Shown here: positions 36,929 through 46,351 of the stretch, in pieces
Layout: each line of letters starts with the position of its first letter
Numbering within the stretch: the first letter of the stretch is position 1
DNA from: Legionella lytica
GTDB taxonomy: Bacteria > Pseudomonadota > Gammaproteobacteria > Legionellales > Legionellaceae
Direction of reading: 5' to 3'
DNA length: 64,000 bases
Assembly: GCF_023921225.1 (NCBI RefSeq)
Contig: NZ_CP071527.1
Span: 3,134,082-3,198,081, forward strand
Notes under the pieces: generated by a model
The model's input: the letters and a program-made list of their open reading frames with translations, nothing else
What the model was told of the DNA's origin: nothing
Database searches by the model: none
Position numbers and translations under genes: made by a program

Positions 36929-38017
36929 TTATCGCACACCTACAATTAACCGAAGTAAGGCGCGATAAAAACGTTTTAACCATGCTGTTCTTCCAGGAGT
37001 TTTTAATTCTTTTTTTAAGATTAATTCGTCTAACGCTTCTTCTGGAGTGATTTTGGTTTTTTTTTCCCAGCTAATATAACTTGGATAAAGCAATAAAGCA
37101 CCAGCAATTAATTCCTGCAGGCTAAGTTTCCGTGTGCGGCGAGAAGTACTCATCATATCAATGGTCAATCCCCATCCAGCATAAAAAGGTAATCCGTAAC
37201 AGGTAACAGACTTACCGCGAAGCAACGCTTCAAATCCAGCCAAAGAAGTCATCACGTGTACTTCATCCACATGCTGTAACAGCTGTTCAATTGATACAAA
37301 CTCAAGATACTCATCACAATATTGTTTTATTTTTTGATCATTAATACCCCGAGCACGTAACCCAGCAACCACATCAGGATGTGGTTTATAGATTAACCAT
37401 GCATCAGGATTATTTTCCCGTACAGTCTGAACTAAACCTATATTGGTATTAATAACCTCAGCACCAAAAACAATCGATGCGTCAGTTTCAACTTGTCCTG
37501 GAACCAGAATAATGCGCTTACCATAGCTTGCTGGTTTCCAATCAGGTCCTGACAAATTATATTTTGTAACGCCACAGGCAACCAAACGTTGGTGAAATAG
37601 GCTAGCTCGTTCTAATAGCTGCTCTGAAAAAATGGAATATTGTAAAATTTGCTCCAGATCCGAAGTAGTCGTTGCATTATAATAGATCCCTTGCGTATCA
37701 ATAACCCAAGAGATAGGCCGAGTCAGCTCAACCCCCAAACCAACGGAACGCAAAAAACCATCTTCTACTCGCAAAATACTAACGTTCTGATTTATTCCGG
37801 CTGGCACAGGCCCAGTGCCCCAAAGCAATAATGAAGAACCCGATTTAACACGCTGTATTTGCTGGGTAAAACAAAGCCTGTGCCCCGCAAGAAATCGTTT
37901 AATAATAGGCCTTTTCCACAAAGGCATACGCCAAACATAAATCGTAGCACGCTTATTAGGATAATTGGGTGTAGACGTATCCATCACTGAAGAACTTTTC
38001 GAGGTATAAATCGCCAT
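36929..38017 (-). CDS. kpsC: Capsule polysaccharide protein, KpsC-like
   Basis: 362 residues from the ATG at 38017, two bases after the upstream stop and with GAG six bases before it; a longer in-frame version would overlap that gene. KpsC adds beta-linked Kdo to the lipid anchor of ABC-exported capsules. Features are LLLWGTGPVPAG, ILRVEDGFLRSVGLG (a hallmark of the family), then IILVPGQVETDASI, LIYKPHPDVVAG and GLPFYAGWGLT. E. coli KpsC has two such modules, while this gene has only one, as in some other capsule loci. It is followed by the kpsD-like gene. Confidence 0.88.
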   Translation of the reverse strand: MAIYTSKSSSVMDTSTPNYPNKRATIYVWRMPLWKRPIIKRFLAGHRLCFTQQIQRVKSGSSLLLWGTGPVPAGINQNVSILRVEDGFLRSVGLGVELTRPISWVIDTQGIYYNATTTSDLEQILQYSIFSEQLLERASLFHQRLVACGVTKYNLSGPDWKPASYGKRIILVPGQVETDASIVFGAEVINTNIGLVQTVRENNPDAWLIYKPHPDVVAGLRARGINDQKIKQYCDEYLEFVSIEQLLQHVDEVHVMTSLAGFEALLRGKSVTCYGLPFYAGWGLTIDMMSTSRRTRKLSLQELIAGALLLYPSYISWEKKTKITPEEALDELILKKELKTPGRTAWLKRFYRALLRLIVGVR

Positions 38018-38019
38018 CC

Positions 38020-39186
38020 TTAACTCGCAGTAGCCTGAAAAAAACGCTCCGTTATCAAAAAATGACTCTCCCATGTCGGCACTTTATAATGGGCTAACCG
38101 CTTTTGCTGTGCTTGCCTTAATACACTATTTTGTTGCATATAATCAGCAATTGTATTCATCCATTGCATTGAATCCAGAGGATCAATGTATTCAGGAACA
38201 TCACCACCAATTTCTTGTAATACCGCGATTTTACTCGCAATCACCGGAATACCTGCATTTAATGCCTCAACCAAGGGTAAACCATAGCCCTCGGCAAACG
38301 AGGGAAATAATAATGCCTGGCAATGTTGCAAGCAAGAAGACAACTCCTCATCAGGACACTGACTCCACTCCTGAATAAACCCCCGCAGGGTTGGGCAACG
38401 ATCTAATGTACGTGTTATGTGCTCACACTCCCAGCCTCTTCGTCCAATGAGAATGAGCTTCGGAGTATTATCTCCAAATTGTTCAATTAATTTTTTCCAT
38501 ACCTGCAGCACCATAATATGGTTTTTACGCGGCTCAATAGTGCCTATCATAACAAAATAAGGAGGGACAATAATTCGTCCTGGTAAAGAAGATTTAGGTA
38601 AGTTAGTCCCTAATGGCGCGATGCAAGTTACGGGTAAGTTTTTTTCTATGGAGGAGGAAAAATGTACTAAGCGGTCATGAGTATCTTTTGAGTTCACAAT
38701 AATTCCCTTGGCTAAATCAAGTACATGATGGAGACGGCGCTTATGCTTTTCGTTTTCCCCCAAGCGGCAATATTCTGGATGGGTGAGCGGAATTAAATCA
38801 TGGATAAAGAAAATAGGCGTGCATTGTGTTTTTGAAACTTCCTGTATGTAGCGCTTCTTTTCCAAATGACTATGCCCTAATATTAACAGGGTGCTATTCG
38901 GTTTTTTTCTCAATGAAAAACGTAGCGATCTAAAAACAAACAAACTTAAAGTAAGACGATTGTCATTACCAGACAGTAACAAAAAGAAAAGCTGCTGTGA
39001 CTGCTGAGCAGATAATTGCCATAGGCGACCAAAATAATAAACCACAGCATATGCAGAGCTTTGATAATGCTTCACATAAGCAAGCATCACTCGATCAATT
39101 CCCGTTGGTTTTAACTGCTGCAGTTGCCTACGAATTAAACGAGTAACATCAATGTAAAGAAATGACGGCATGCGTTCTAACCCCAT
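38020..39186 (-). CDS. Glycosyltransferase family 4 (capsule locus)
   Basis: 388 residues, GT-B fold glycosyltransferase; probably adds a sugar to the capsule chain from a nucleotide-sugar donor in the cytosol. An in-frame ATG at 39171 could also be the start. The N-terminus (MPSFLYIDVTRLIRR, PTGIDRVMLAYV) is typical of GT4 enzymes with a TGIxRV motif. The donor half has VMIGTIEPRKNHIMVLQVWK and then FAEGYGLPLVEALNAGIPVI, with the conserved Glu of the E-x7-E motif. It lies 14 bases after the next upstream gene's stop and is followed by the kpsC-like gene. Sugar specificity cannot be read. Confidence 0.88.
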   Translation of the reverse strand: MGLERMPSFLYIDVTRLIRRQLQQLKPTGIDRVMLAYVKHYQSSAYAVVYYFGRLWQLSAQQSQQLFFLLLSGNDNRLTLSLFVFRSLRFSLRKKPNSTLLILGHSHLEKKRYIQEVSKTQCTPIFFIHDLIPLTHPEYCRLGENEKHKRRLHHVLDLAKGIIVNSKDTHDRLVHFSSSIEKNLPVTCIAPLGTNLPKSSLPGRIIVPPYFVMIGTIEPRKNHIMVLQVWKKLIEQFGDNTPKLILIGRRGWECEHITRTLDRCPTLRGFIQEWSQCPDEELSSCLQHCQALLFPSFAEGYGLPLVEALNAGIPVIASKIAVLQEIGGDVPEYIDPLDSMQWMNTIADYMQQNSVLRQAQQKRLAHYKVPTWESHFLITERFFQATAS

Positions 39187-39200
39187 TAGGACCGTGTCGA

Positions 39201-40808
39201 TTAAATTTTCAATTGCCTCTGGACACTCTCCGCTGCAACTCGTTGAGCGCTGGCTCGCAAAGGTAAATTCATACCCATTAAACTGCCTTCCTTAACACAC
39301 TGAATAAAGGACTCCCATTTTGGCAAAATATTCTCAGGCAAATAGCGCGCAGATACAATTTGCCCCTGTTGTCGTAAAGACTCTTGTATTTGTGATGAAT
39401 TAGGTTGGTAGAGTACTTTTCTCAACGCATTAACCAAACTAGATACCGCATAAGGATCAAAATATTCAGCCGCATTTCCATAAACTTCTCGATGCACGGG
39501 AATATCAGAGGCAACTGTGATTCCACCACAACGCATTGATTCAACCCCTGAAAAATCAAATCCCTCACAAATACTAGGACAAACTGTTGCGGCTGCATGT
39601 CGATACAAAAGCCGTAAATAATAAGCAGGAACAGAATTCAATATATAAATGCTTCCTTGTTCAATCCAAGGCTGCATGGCTGTGAGCAATGGCGCATAAT
39701 CCCAGCCTGGAGCCCCAACAACAAGTAATTTCAGATCAGGATCAACCTCTGTTTTTAATAACTCCCAGGCAGCAACTAAATTAAGATGGTTTTTTCTTGG
39801 CTCAATAGTGGAAACAATTAAAAGATAATTCAACTTTTGAGAACCCATTGTCGCGAAACATTCCGCTCCCGTTCCCAACTCATCATCAGTTAATTTCGTT
39901 CCTTGCTGCAAATACCCCCTAATAATATTAGGGATATGCTCATGAGAGGATTCCTCGAAAAAGTAATGACTGGAAATCATATTATGTATCGTTATGGAGC
40001 GCTCTGCCGCTTCAGGGAAAATTTTAATCAATTGCTGGCGTGTAAATTCAGAAACGCAAGCAAACCACGCCCCAGACATTACGTTACTCATTAAAGCATT
40101 GAAGTGCGAGGCTTGATGAAATGATTTATCTGAGATGGTATGCGGCATTAATACAGGAATTGCATCATGGTATCGAACAACAAGTGCGGTATTTTTACTA
40201 ACTCGTCCTGGATAAGGTGTTTGGCTAATAAAAACGTCAAATTCTTTTGTATTTAATATTGGATATTTCGGTTTATTATTAAAATTCAAAAAACCTAAGC
40301 CAACCCCATGAAATGTCTGCCAAGGAATAGAACAAATTTTATGATTCACCGAAGCAACCAACTCAAAATCTGATGCAGGTAAGGTTTTTGCAAAAAGAGT
40401 ACGCCAAGTAAAGTCTTTAAAATGTTGCGAATCAAAGTGCGTTAACTGCACCTCCCCCAATCCTAAGTACACTTTCCCGTGAATCAAAATGGTAATCAGC
40501 CGATGACGCAACCATTTAAGAATAAAAGCTATTTTAGTCCGAGACGTTTTTTCAGATAAGGAAATAATCACACGCGAATAACGATTAAAAAGCCGTGCTT
40601 GGCTAAAACTATTCCCATGTAATTTCTGATCACGCTTCCCTTTTGCTAAAAACCTATTAGAGGATTGCAGCATTCCCTCGATATCAAAGGTATTTATTTT
40701 ACGCAAGCCATACATTAGCAATCGAACTTCTTGAGGAATCCCAGCAAACTCGCCTAAGGCTGGTCTCATTTCAAGCAGTACTTTGGTTTTTTTTATTTCT
40801 TTATCCAT
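39201..40808 (-). CDS. Glycosyltransferase family 4 (capsule locus), long form
   Basis: 535 residues. The N-terminus (VLLEMRPALGEFAGIPQEVR, MYGLRKI) has the G-x-x-G-I-P-x-x-x-R motif of many polysaccharide GT4 enzymes. The acceptor half includes VVRYHDAIPVLMPHTISDKS and WFACVSEFTRQQL. The donor half has YLLIVSTIEPRKNHLNLVAA and then CPSICEGFDFSGVESMRCGG, with the expected Glu pair. The last 60 residues extend beyond the fold. It comes after the kpsT-like gene with a 60-base gap. The linkage made is unknown, but together with its neighbour it implies a repeat unit with at least two sugars. Confidence 0.87.
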   Translation of the reverse strand: MDKEIKKTKVLLEMRPALGEFAGIPQEVRLLMYGLRKINTFDIEGMLQSSNRFLAKGKRDQKLHGNSFSQARLFNRYSRVIISLSEKTSRTKIAFILKWLRHRLITILIHGKVYLGLGEVQLTHFDSQHFKDFTWRTLFAKTLPASDFELVASVNHKICSIPWQTFHGVGLGFLNFNNKPKYPILNTKEFDVFISQTPYPGRVSKNTALVVRYHDAIPVLMPHTISDKSFHQASHFNALMSNVMSGAWFACVSEFTRQQLIKIFPEAAERSITIHNMISSHYFFEESSHEHIPNIIRGYLQQGTKLTDDELGTGAECFATMGSQKLNYLLIVSTIEPRKNHLNLVAAWELLKTEVDPDLKLLVVGAPGWDYAPLLTAMQPWIEQGSIYILNSVPAYYLRLLYRHAAATVCPSICEGFDFSGVESMRCGGITVASDIPVHREVYGNAAEYFDPYAVSSLVNALRKVLYQPNSSQIQESLRQQGQIVSARYLPENILPKWESFIQCVKEGSLMGMNLPLRASAQRVAAESVQRQLKI

Positions 40809-40868
40809 AATGCAAATTCCCCATAAAATCCATTGCGGTACCTACTGCTCACGCAAACACGCACACCA

Positions 40869-41525
40869 CTAATTATTTTGATTTTTATCATAAAACTCAT
40901 ACGCTTCAGATAAATCAGTTTGCTCATACAGCGAACCATTATGAATGACATAGGCTCGTTTACAATATTGGCGAATTTGCTCTGCTTGATGTGACACAAT
41001 TAATATGGCCCTATCCTGGCGTTTTTCAAACAACTCGTAGTGACATTTTTCATGAAACCGAGAATCCCCCACGGCAATAACCTCATCAATCAGATAACAA
41101 TCAAACTCAATAGCCATGGATATCGCGAAAGCTAAACGAGCCTGCATCCCTGAAGAATAATTCTTTACTGGTTCACGAAAAAAAACACCCAACTCTGCAA
41201 ACTCTTGAACAAAATCAATTTTATCCGCGAAATTTACCCCATAAACACGGCAAATAAAACGCAAATTATCCGCACCGGTTAATGCTCCCTGAAATGCACC
41301 ACTAAAAGCTAAAGGCCAAGATACACTCATACTTCGTTTTATTTCCCCTTCAGAAGGTAATTCAACACCACTAATTAGACGTAACAGCGTTGATTTTCCT
41401 GCTCCATTACTTCCTAAAATTCCTACCTTATCACCTGGAGCAATACTCAAATTTACTCCTTGAAAAACAGTTCTCATCCCACTGCGGGTTGGATACTTCA
41501 TTCCAACCTGATTAAAATGAATCAT
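40869..41525 (-). CDS. kpsT: Capsule polysaccharide ABC transporter ATPase, KpsT-like
   Basis: 218 residues; ATP-binding half of the exporter for the lipid-linked capsule chain. Walker A is [12 protein letters not shown] (near residue 38), the signature is [12 protein letters not shown] and Walker B is [14 protein letters not shown], followed by the H-loop VSHQ. It belongs to the polysaccharide/O-antigen exporter subfamily with no C-terminal carbohydrate-binding domain, as in KpsT. The start codon overlaps the kpsM-like stop in ATGA, a sign of translational coupling. Confidence 0.93.
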   Translation of the reverse strand: MIHFNQVGMKYPTRSGMRTVFQGVNLSIAPGDKVGILGSNGAGKSTLLRLISGVELPSEGEIKRSMSVSWPLAFSGAFQGALTGADNLRFICRVYGVNFADKIDFVQEFAELGVFFREPVKNYSSGMQARLAFAISMAIEFDCYLIDEVIAVGDSRFHEKCHYELFEKRQDRAILIVSHQAEQIRQYCKRAYVIHNGSLYEQTDLSEAYEFYDKNQNN

Positions 41526-42307
41526 TGCAGCACCATATTCTGGGATAATTTTTTAATTTGTAGTAAGCCTAACAAAATTAAGACCAGGCTGCAGGACAAT
41601 AGATACATCACATCATAATGCGCGTGTACAAAAGAACCAAAATACCCTTCTCGAATGAGTTCCACTCCATGAATCATCGGCACTAATGCAATCCATTTTT
41701 GAGCAGTGACAGGCATCCAATCCATCATAAATGCAGCACCTGACAGGGGAAATAATAGATAGGACAAAGGGTGCCAAATAATTGATACTAATTCACTTTG
41801 AGTTGCTAAGCCGCCAATAAATAAACCAAGACCTGCACCAAATAAAGCTAACAAACCCCATCCCAGAAATACTTTTAAAATATTTTCGGGTATTTGAACC
41901 CATCCAAGAAATATAAAAATAAAACTAAGAATAATAAAAGACCCGGTAACCCCAGCCACCTCAAGGATAATGCGGCAAAAGAACAAATCAATTAGTCGTA
42001 CGTTACGGTGATACATCAAAGCCCTGTTTGGCTCTAATGCATTGCTACATCGGCCAGGAATGCTGCGCCACAGTAATACTGAAGAATAGCCGGTTAATGC
42101 AAATGTGGTTATAGGTAATGAAAAATGTTGATGCGCACCAGAATAACTCCATAAAGCAGTAATACCTAAAGTAAACAGCATAGGCTCCGCAAAAAGCCAT
42201 AAAAAACCTATATTATGACGCCCGTAGCGAGTAATGATTTCCCGTAAAAGCAAAGCGCCAATAACTCGCTTTTGAATTCGAAAAGAATTTTTAAACTCAT
42301 AAATCAA
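41522..42307 (-). CDS. kpsM: Capsule polysaccharide ABC transporter permease, KpsM-like
   Basis: 261 residues from the TTG at 42307, with AGGA upstream; the in-frame ATG at 42406 lies inside the kpsE-like gene. Six membrane segments of the ABC-2 type are visible from about residue 40 ([53 protein letters not shown], and later ones). The cytosolic N-terminus has [16 protein letters not shown], the usual capsule-permease opening. The length equals that of E. coli KpsM (258). It overlaps the kpsT-like start and comes 17 bases after the kpsE-like stop. Confidence 0.9.
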   Translation of the reverse strand: MIYEFKNSFRIQKRVIGALLLREIITRYGRHNIGFLWLFAEPMLFTLGITALWSYSGAHQHFSLPITTFALTGYSSVLLWRSIPGRCSNALEPNRALMYHRNVRLIDLFFCRIILEVAGVTGSFIILSFIFIFLGWVQIPENILKVFLGWGLLALFGAGLGLFIGGLATQSELVSIIWHPLSYLLFPLSGAAFMMDWMPVTAQKWIALVPMIHGVELIREGYFGSFVHAHYDVMYLLSCSLVLILLGLLQIKKLSQNMVLQ

Positions 42308-42324
42308 TTCGTATATCCTGTTTG

Positions 42325-43542
42325 TTAATCTTGATGTTCCTTTACACCAGCAATAAACATGGAGAGAACACCCCAAACGACTAAGCTTAATAACAATGTA
42401 GAACAAATATCTAAAATACGTTTAGGTTCGATAGCACTTTCTGGTGTAAACGGATTTTCAATTCGCTCAAGATATATTTGCTTGCGCGCCGCATCAATTC
42501 GAGCCTGCTCAAGTGATGATAATGCTGCTGCCAATTGCTTTTGAGCAAAGGTGTTCTCTAGTTTTAAATGCTCGTACCCTAAGGCCTTGTTTGATAAAGA
42601 GCTCTGAGTGCCGGCTATTTGCCCCTTTTGAATTTTAATATTATTTTTTAAAGAGGCGACTTTTTGCCGAAGTACGGGTAATTGAGGGTTTTTAGGGGTC
42701 AGTGTGTCCATTTGTCGGAGCTGTTCTTGTTTCAGGATAAGCTCATCTTCTAATTTAGAAACTCTTTGTAACTCTAGCGTTGTTTGTTTTACCGGATCAA
42801 ACACTTGCTTTTTTTGTCGATATGCGAGCAAGGCTAATGCAGTCTTTTTGGCCTTTTGTTCTGCATTAGCAACCTCAGTCATTGCAAAATGTAACATGTC
42901 CTGTCGCGCACGTTTATTAATCTGATTCACTAATGCCTCACTTTTCTGAAGCAATGCTTGATTAATTTCATATGCTTTTTCTGCACTAAATGCACGTACG
43001 GTTAAAGTGGAAATAGAGGACGCGCTATCAATTGTCACGCCAATATGTTTTTTATAGTATTCTAATAAAGATTCAAAACTAATATCCCAAGTCAAACCAC
43101 CAAAACGATTAAAACGATCAATGGCTTTGTTACTGTAATGCGTCTCTATATTTAATTGTCCCTCAAGGAAACGAAGCGCATCACCCGAAAGAATGTAATT
43201 TTGAATAATAAAATTATTATTGGGACTACCCATAAGACCTGAATGGCTAAGCATTGAATCTAAACTGTTCATTGCTTTATGTTGAGAATCACGAATCACA
43301 AATTGAGATTGCACAACATAGATGTCAGAGGCAATCACACCAAAATAAATCATTGAAAGCAGCACGGGAATCACTACGGAAAATAAGAAAAGCCGATTCA
43401 TTGAATTGATATAGCGTATCAATTTCTGAATGACGTCAAAAAGTCGTTGTCCGTAACCTCCTCTATCTAAAAAGGATATTTTAGGTCCTAAGGAGACTAA
43501 TTTTTTAAGAAAATGTTCCACAAGAAAATCATAAATAAGCAA
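42325..43542 (-). CDS. kpsE: Capsule export inner-membrane protein, KpsE-like
   Basis: Up to 405 residues from the TTG at 43542; the start is uncertain because no ribosome site fits it, and the ATG at 43401 would begin just before the first span. KpsE-type proteins (PCP-3) link the ABC exporter to the outer-membrane channel. One span near residues 50-70 (LFSVVIPVLLSMIYFGVIAS) and one near the C-terminus (ICSTLLLSLVVWGVLSMFIA) flank a long periplasmic region. That region includes YVVQSQFVIRD and a heptad-rich coiled coil (VSKLEDELILKQEQLRQMD). The motif ENPFTPESAIEPKRI just before the second span is typical. It begins the kpsEMT-GT-GT-kpsC-kpsD run. Confidence 0.87.
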   Translation of the reverse strand: MLIYDFLVEHFLKKLVSLGPKISFLDRGGYGQRLFDVIQKLIRYINSMNRLFLFSVVIPVLLSMIYFGVIASDIYVVQSQFVIRDSQHKAMNSLDSMLSHSGLMGSPNNNFIIQNYILSGDALRFLEGQLNIETHYSNKAIDRFNRFGGLTWDISFESLLEYYKKHIGVTIDSASSISTLTVRAFSAEKAYEINQALLQKSEALVNQINKRARQDMLHFAMTEVANAEQKAKKTALALLAYRQKKQVFDPVKQTTLELQRVSKLEDELILKQEQLRQMDTLTPKNPQLPVLRQKVASLKNNIKIQKGQIAGTQSSLSNKALGYEHLKLENTFAQKQLAAALSSLEQARIDAARKQIYLERIENPFTPESAIEPKRILDICSTLLLSLVVWGVLSMFIAGVKEHQD

Positions 43543-43626
43543 AATTTTATGATAAACAAAATTACTATTAAATTACAGCACTGTATTTAAGTGGCTAAAC
43601 AAAAAACTCTACCCGGAGGATTTTTA

Positions 43627-44928
43627 TTAATTAAGTTTTGGGCTAGGGCTTTCTTCTTCAATATCTTTTCCAACCAGATCATGCAATTTATTATGTAAGA
43701 GCTTCACATTAATAGAATAAGTCTCTATTCGAGAACCATCTTGCAACACCGTAGCGCTATTAGGCTCTTGGCGTGAAAACTCCTCCCCATTAACTAACCA
43801 AACTCCTGAGCGCTTTAAATGATTATGACCATCCGCTTGAATAATTACGCCCTGACTAATTGAGGGAGTCACAATTTGATTAGGCTCCATTTTTTGACGT
43901 TTTTTAAAAAGAGGCAAGGCCATAGAACTTGAAGAAATAACTTGCACCGCAGGCCCAAAATCATCAGTGGAAAATTCCTCTGCAAATTGTTTTCTTAAAT
44001 ATTTACCTAAAACCCCTTCTTGCGCATCAATACACACACTACCCGCAATGGTTATTCCCTTAAATTGTTTAAAATAAGCCAAAGGCATCAGTTTCTTATC
44101 AACAGAACCATGCCAGTACGTATTTCGCTCCGCCTCAGAAAACAGTAGTTCATTTGCAGGAATATCCGCAGGCCCTTTGTTTAATTTATAACTGGCATAA
44201 ACAATAACCCCATTTTTGAGACCAAGTAACATATTTGTTTTTTGAATCTTAGGCTTATGACCAATCTTCTCTCCCTCAGCATCACTAACCACATCGGAAG
44301 TATTTGCAGTCATATTAACCATAATTAATAAAGAGGGATATTTTTGACTAACCTCGCAGTAACCGGCTAATAACTTTTGTTGCGCGGCATAGGGCATAAA
44401 TAAATTTGTTTTTGCACCAACGACACAATGACTATAAAATTCTGGCATCACACAAATTGCCATTTCATCAGGAAAAAAATTTTTACGTTTTTCCATGAGC
44501 TGCTCATTGGATACACCTACATGCAGATCAAATAGAGCTATTTGCTGTTGAATTGATCTAGGTGCTTGTTGTGCGAAAAATCCTGTAGGCATTGATACGG
44601 TAGCAATATTTAATTGACGTGGTTCATGTAATATCGGTCTTTCCTGTAGAGGACCTGTAGCTTCTACAAGATCATTCAAATAGTCAATCATGGGATGAGA
44701 GTTAACTCTAGGAACTGAAAGCCTGATGAACTCAGCGGTAATATCCATACTCATTCGCGTACGTATCTCTTCAGGCAACACGATTAAGTATGCGATCTTC
44801 GCCCAATCAGAAGCAGGAAGGTACGTTACTGCATCAACATTGTCATCATCATCCACCCAGCCGAACCAATCCAGTTTAGTAACATCCCGTAAAAACCTTA
44901 CTGCTTCAGTATATGCGGTCTTTGACAT
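43627..44928 (-). CDS. Nitrilase-superfamily-like hypothetical protein
   Basis: 433 residues from the ATG at 44928, which has GAG six bases upstream; an ATG at 44949 would add seven. No signal peptide or span. From about residue 105 the order of motifs matches carbon-nitrogen hydrolases: an opening strand NIATVSMPTG, Glu163 in CVMPEFY, Lys248 in YASYKLNKG after NGVIV, and Cys299 in IAGSVCIDAQEG. These would be the Glu-Lys-Cys triad. Sequence around them is divergent, so the substrate cannot be guessed. The C-terminus is acidic (GKDIEEESPSPKLN), as in some Dot/Icm substrates. It lies 84 bases upstream of the kpsE-like gene on the same strand, so it could instead belong to the capsule operon. 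Confidence 0.6.
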   Translation of the reverse strand: MSKTAYTEAVRFLRDVTKLDWFGWVDDDDNVDAVTYLPASDWAKIAYLIVLPEEIRTRMSMDITAEFIRLSVPRVNSHPMIDYLNDLVEATGPLQERPILHEPRQLNIATVSMPTGFFAQQAPRSIQQQIALFDLHVGVSNEQLMEKRKNFFPDEMAICVMPEFYSHCVVGAKTNLFMPYAAQQKLLAGYCEVSQKYPSLLIMVNMTANTSDVVSDAEGEKIGHKPKIQKTNMLLGLKNGVIVYASYKLNKGPADIPANELLFSEAERNTYWHGSVDKKLMPLAYFKQFKGITIAGSVCIDAQEGVLGKYLRKQFAEEFSTDDFGPAVQVISSSSMALPLFKKRQKMEPNQIVTPSISQGVIIQADGHNHLKRSGVWLVNGEEFSRQEPNSATVLQDGSRIETYSINVKLLHNKLHDLVGKDIEEESPSPKLN

Positions 44929-45065
44929 AATAAACTCGAGTAGCCACATTAATCAAATTATAGACAGTAAATTTATTTAATGAGCAAAACGCCAGGCGGA
45001 ATGCAAACATGTCCTATAATTTAGATATAGACTATGGGCCTAGAATAAACTAAGCGAACTTAATC

Positions 45066-46157
45066 ATGGATACTGCACTAGTAAAAGAGAAAAAAGGACC
45101 AAAGGGGCATCGCGCGTTAGTTATCACGCTCACCATATTATTGGGCTTATTGATCTACTGGTTTCTTGGTTTTGTGATGGATGACATCGGTAATCAAGCA
45201 GGTCCCTCTTTGCAAGAAGTTCAAAAAAAATATCAAGACCCTACCTTAGTTAAAAATAAAGAATCTTTTAATCATCAACTGGATAAGCTTGTCGCTAAAG
45301 TTGATCAACAAAAACAGCAGCAAGACATCTTACAAACAAGTATTAATAGTTATCGAGATACTATGAATCAGTTACTGGACTTACAAAAAGCCAGTATTCA
45401 AAAGGGCATCACCTTTTCTCCTGAGTCTGAAAAAAATTTACAACAGGTAACTAGCTTGTATTTAAATTATCAAAACCAATTTCAAGATTTAAACAGCTCA
45501 ATCACTAAAGATAATTTGGCAAGACAACAACTACAAAATCAACTCAATGACATAGACCGCCAATTAGATAAGCAAAATCAAAAAGCAGAGAAGGAATATA
45601 ATGACTTATGGGTTCGCCATAATTGGGCGATGGCAGGATTACAATTGCTGGTTTTAATCCCCTTATTATTGATATCTGCCTACCTATTTCGCCGCTATAG
45701 GAACAGTATGTATAAGCCGTTAATAATGGCTGCGGGAATCGCGGTTTTCTATAAAATATATGAGGTTATGCATTATTATTTTCCTTCCTATATTTTTAAA
45801 TACATTCTGGTTTTTGCCTTAATCTACTTTACCGCACAAACACTAATTTCCAGATTACGTATGGTAGTGACACCTAAACCCGATTGGTTACAGAAGCAAT
45901 ATCGAGAAGCATATCAAAAAGTTCAATGCCCTATATGCCAATTTCCTATAAAACCTGGGTTTACCAAATTTGTTACGGTGGAAAAAGGAGCAAATCCGCC
46001 ACTAACTAATTCTAATTTACATGGAATTAACCGTTATACCTGTCCAGGGTGTGGAGAGGAATTATTTACACAATGCACGCATTGTTCACATATTCGCTAT
46101 GCATTATTACCCTATTGTGATTTTTGTGGGGCTGAGAAAGATAATGCATCAAGGTGA
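45066..46157 (+). CDS. Membrane-anchored coiled-coil protein with C-terminal zinc ribbons
   Basis: 363 residues. Segment order: a span at about 18-38 (ALVITLTILLGLLIYWFLGF), a long coiled coil at about 55-180 (QLDKLVAKVDQQKQQQDIL; LNDIDRQLDKQNQKAEKEY), and a cluster of spans at about 190-265. The cytosolic end has several Cys pairs: CPICQFP, CPGCGEE, CTHC and CDFCGAE. These resemble zinc ribbons or rubredoxin knuckles. The topology suggests a periplasmic coiled coil and a cytosolic metal-binding tail. I recognise no named family. It is divergent from the nitrilase-like gene, with a 137-base gap. Confidence 0.65.
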   Translation: MDTALVKEKKGPKGHRALVITLTILLGLLIYWFLGFVMDDIGNQAGPSLQEVQKKYQDPTLVKNKESFNHQLDKLVAKVDQQKQQQDILQTSINSYRDTMNQLLDLQKASIQKGITFSPESEKNLQQVTSLYLNYQNQFQDLNSSITKDNLARQQLQNQLNDIDRQLDKQNQKAEKEYNDLWVRHNWAMAGLQLLVLIPLLLISAYLFRRYRNSMYKPLIMAAGIAVFYKIYEVMHYYFPSYIFKYILVFALIYFTAQTLISRLRMVVTPKPDWLQKQYREAYQKVQCPICQFPIKPGFTKFVTVEKGANPPLTNSNLHGINRYTCPGCGEELFTQCTHCSHIRYALLPYCDFCGAEKDNASR

Positions 46158-46351
46158 ATTTTAGGTTCACTCCCAACATCAAACCTCACTTACAGATGGC
46201 GACCCTTTTGACGTAATTACTCACTTTCGGCAATATTGCGCTGAAAAAACGCACAAATTCCCGCGAACATGCAGCCTGATTGAAAATAAAAAAGAGATAA
46301 TGTATGTTGAAATGGTTAATTAATGTGGTAGCACGTTTAGGATAAGTTGGA

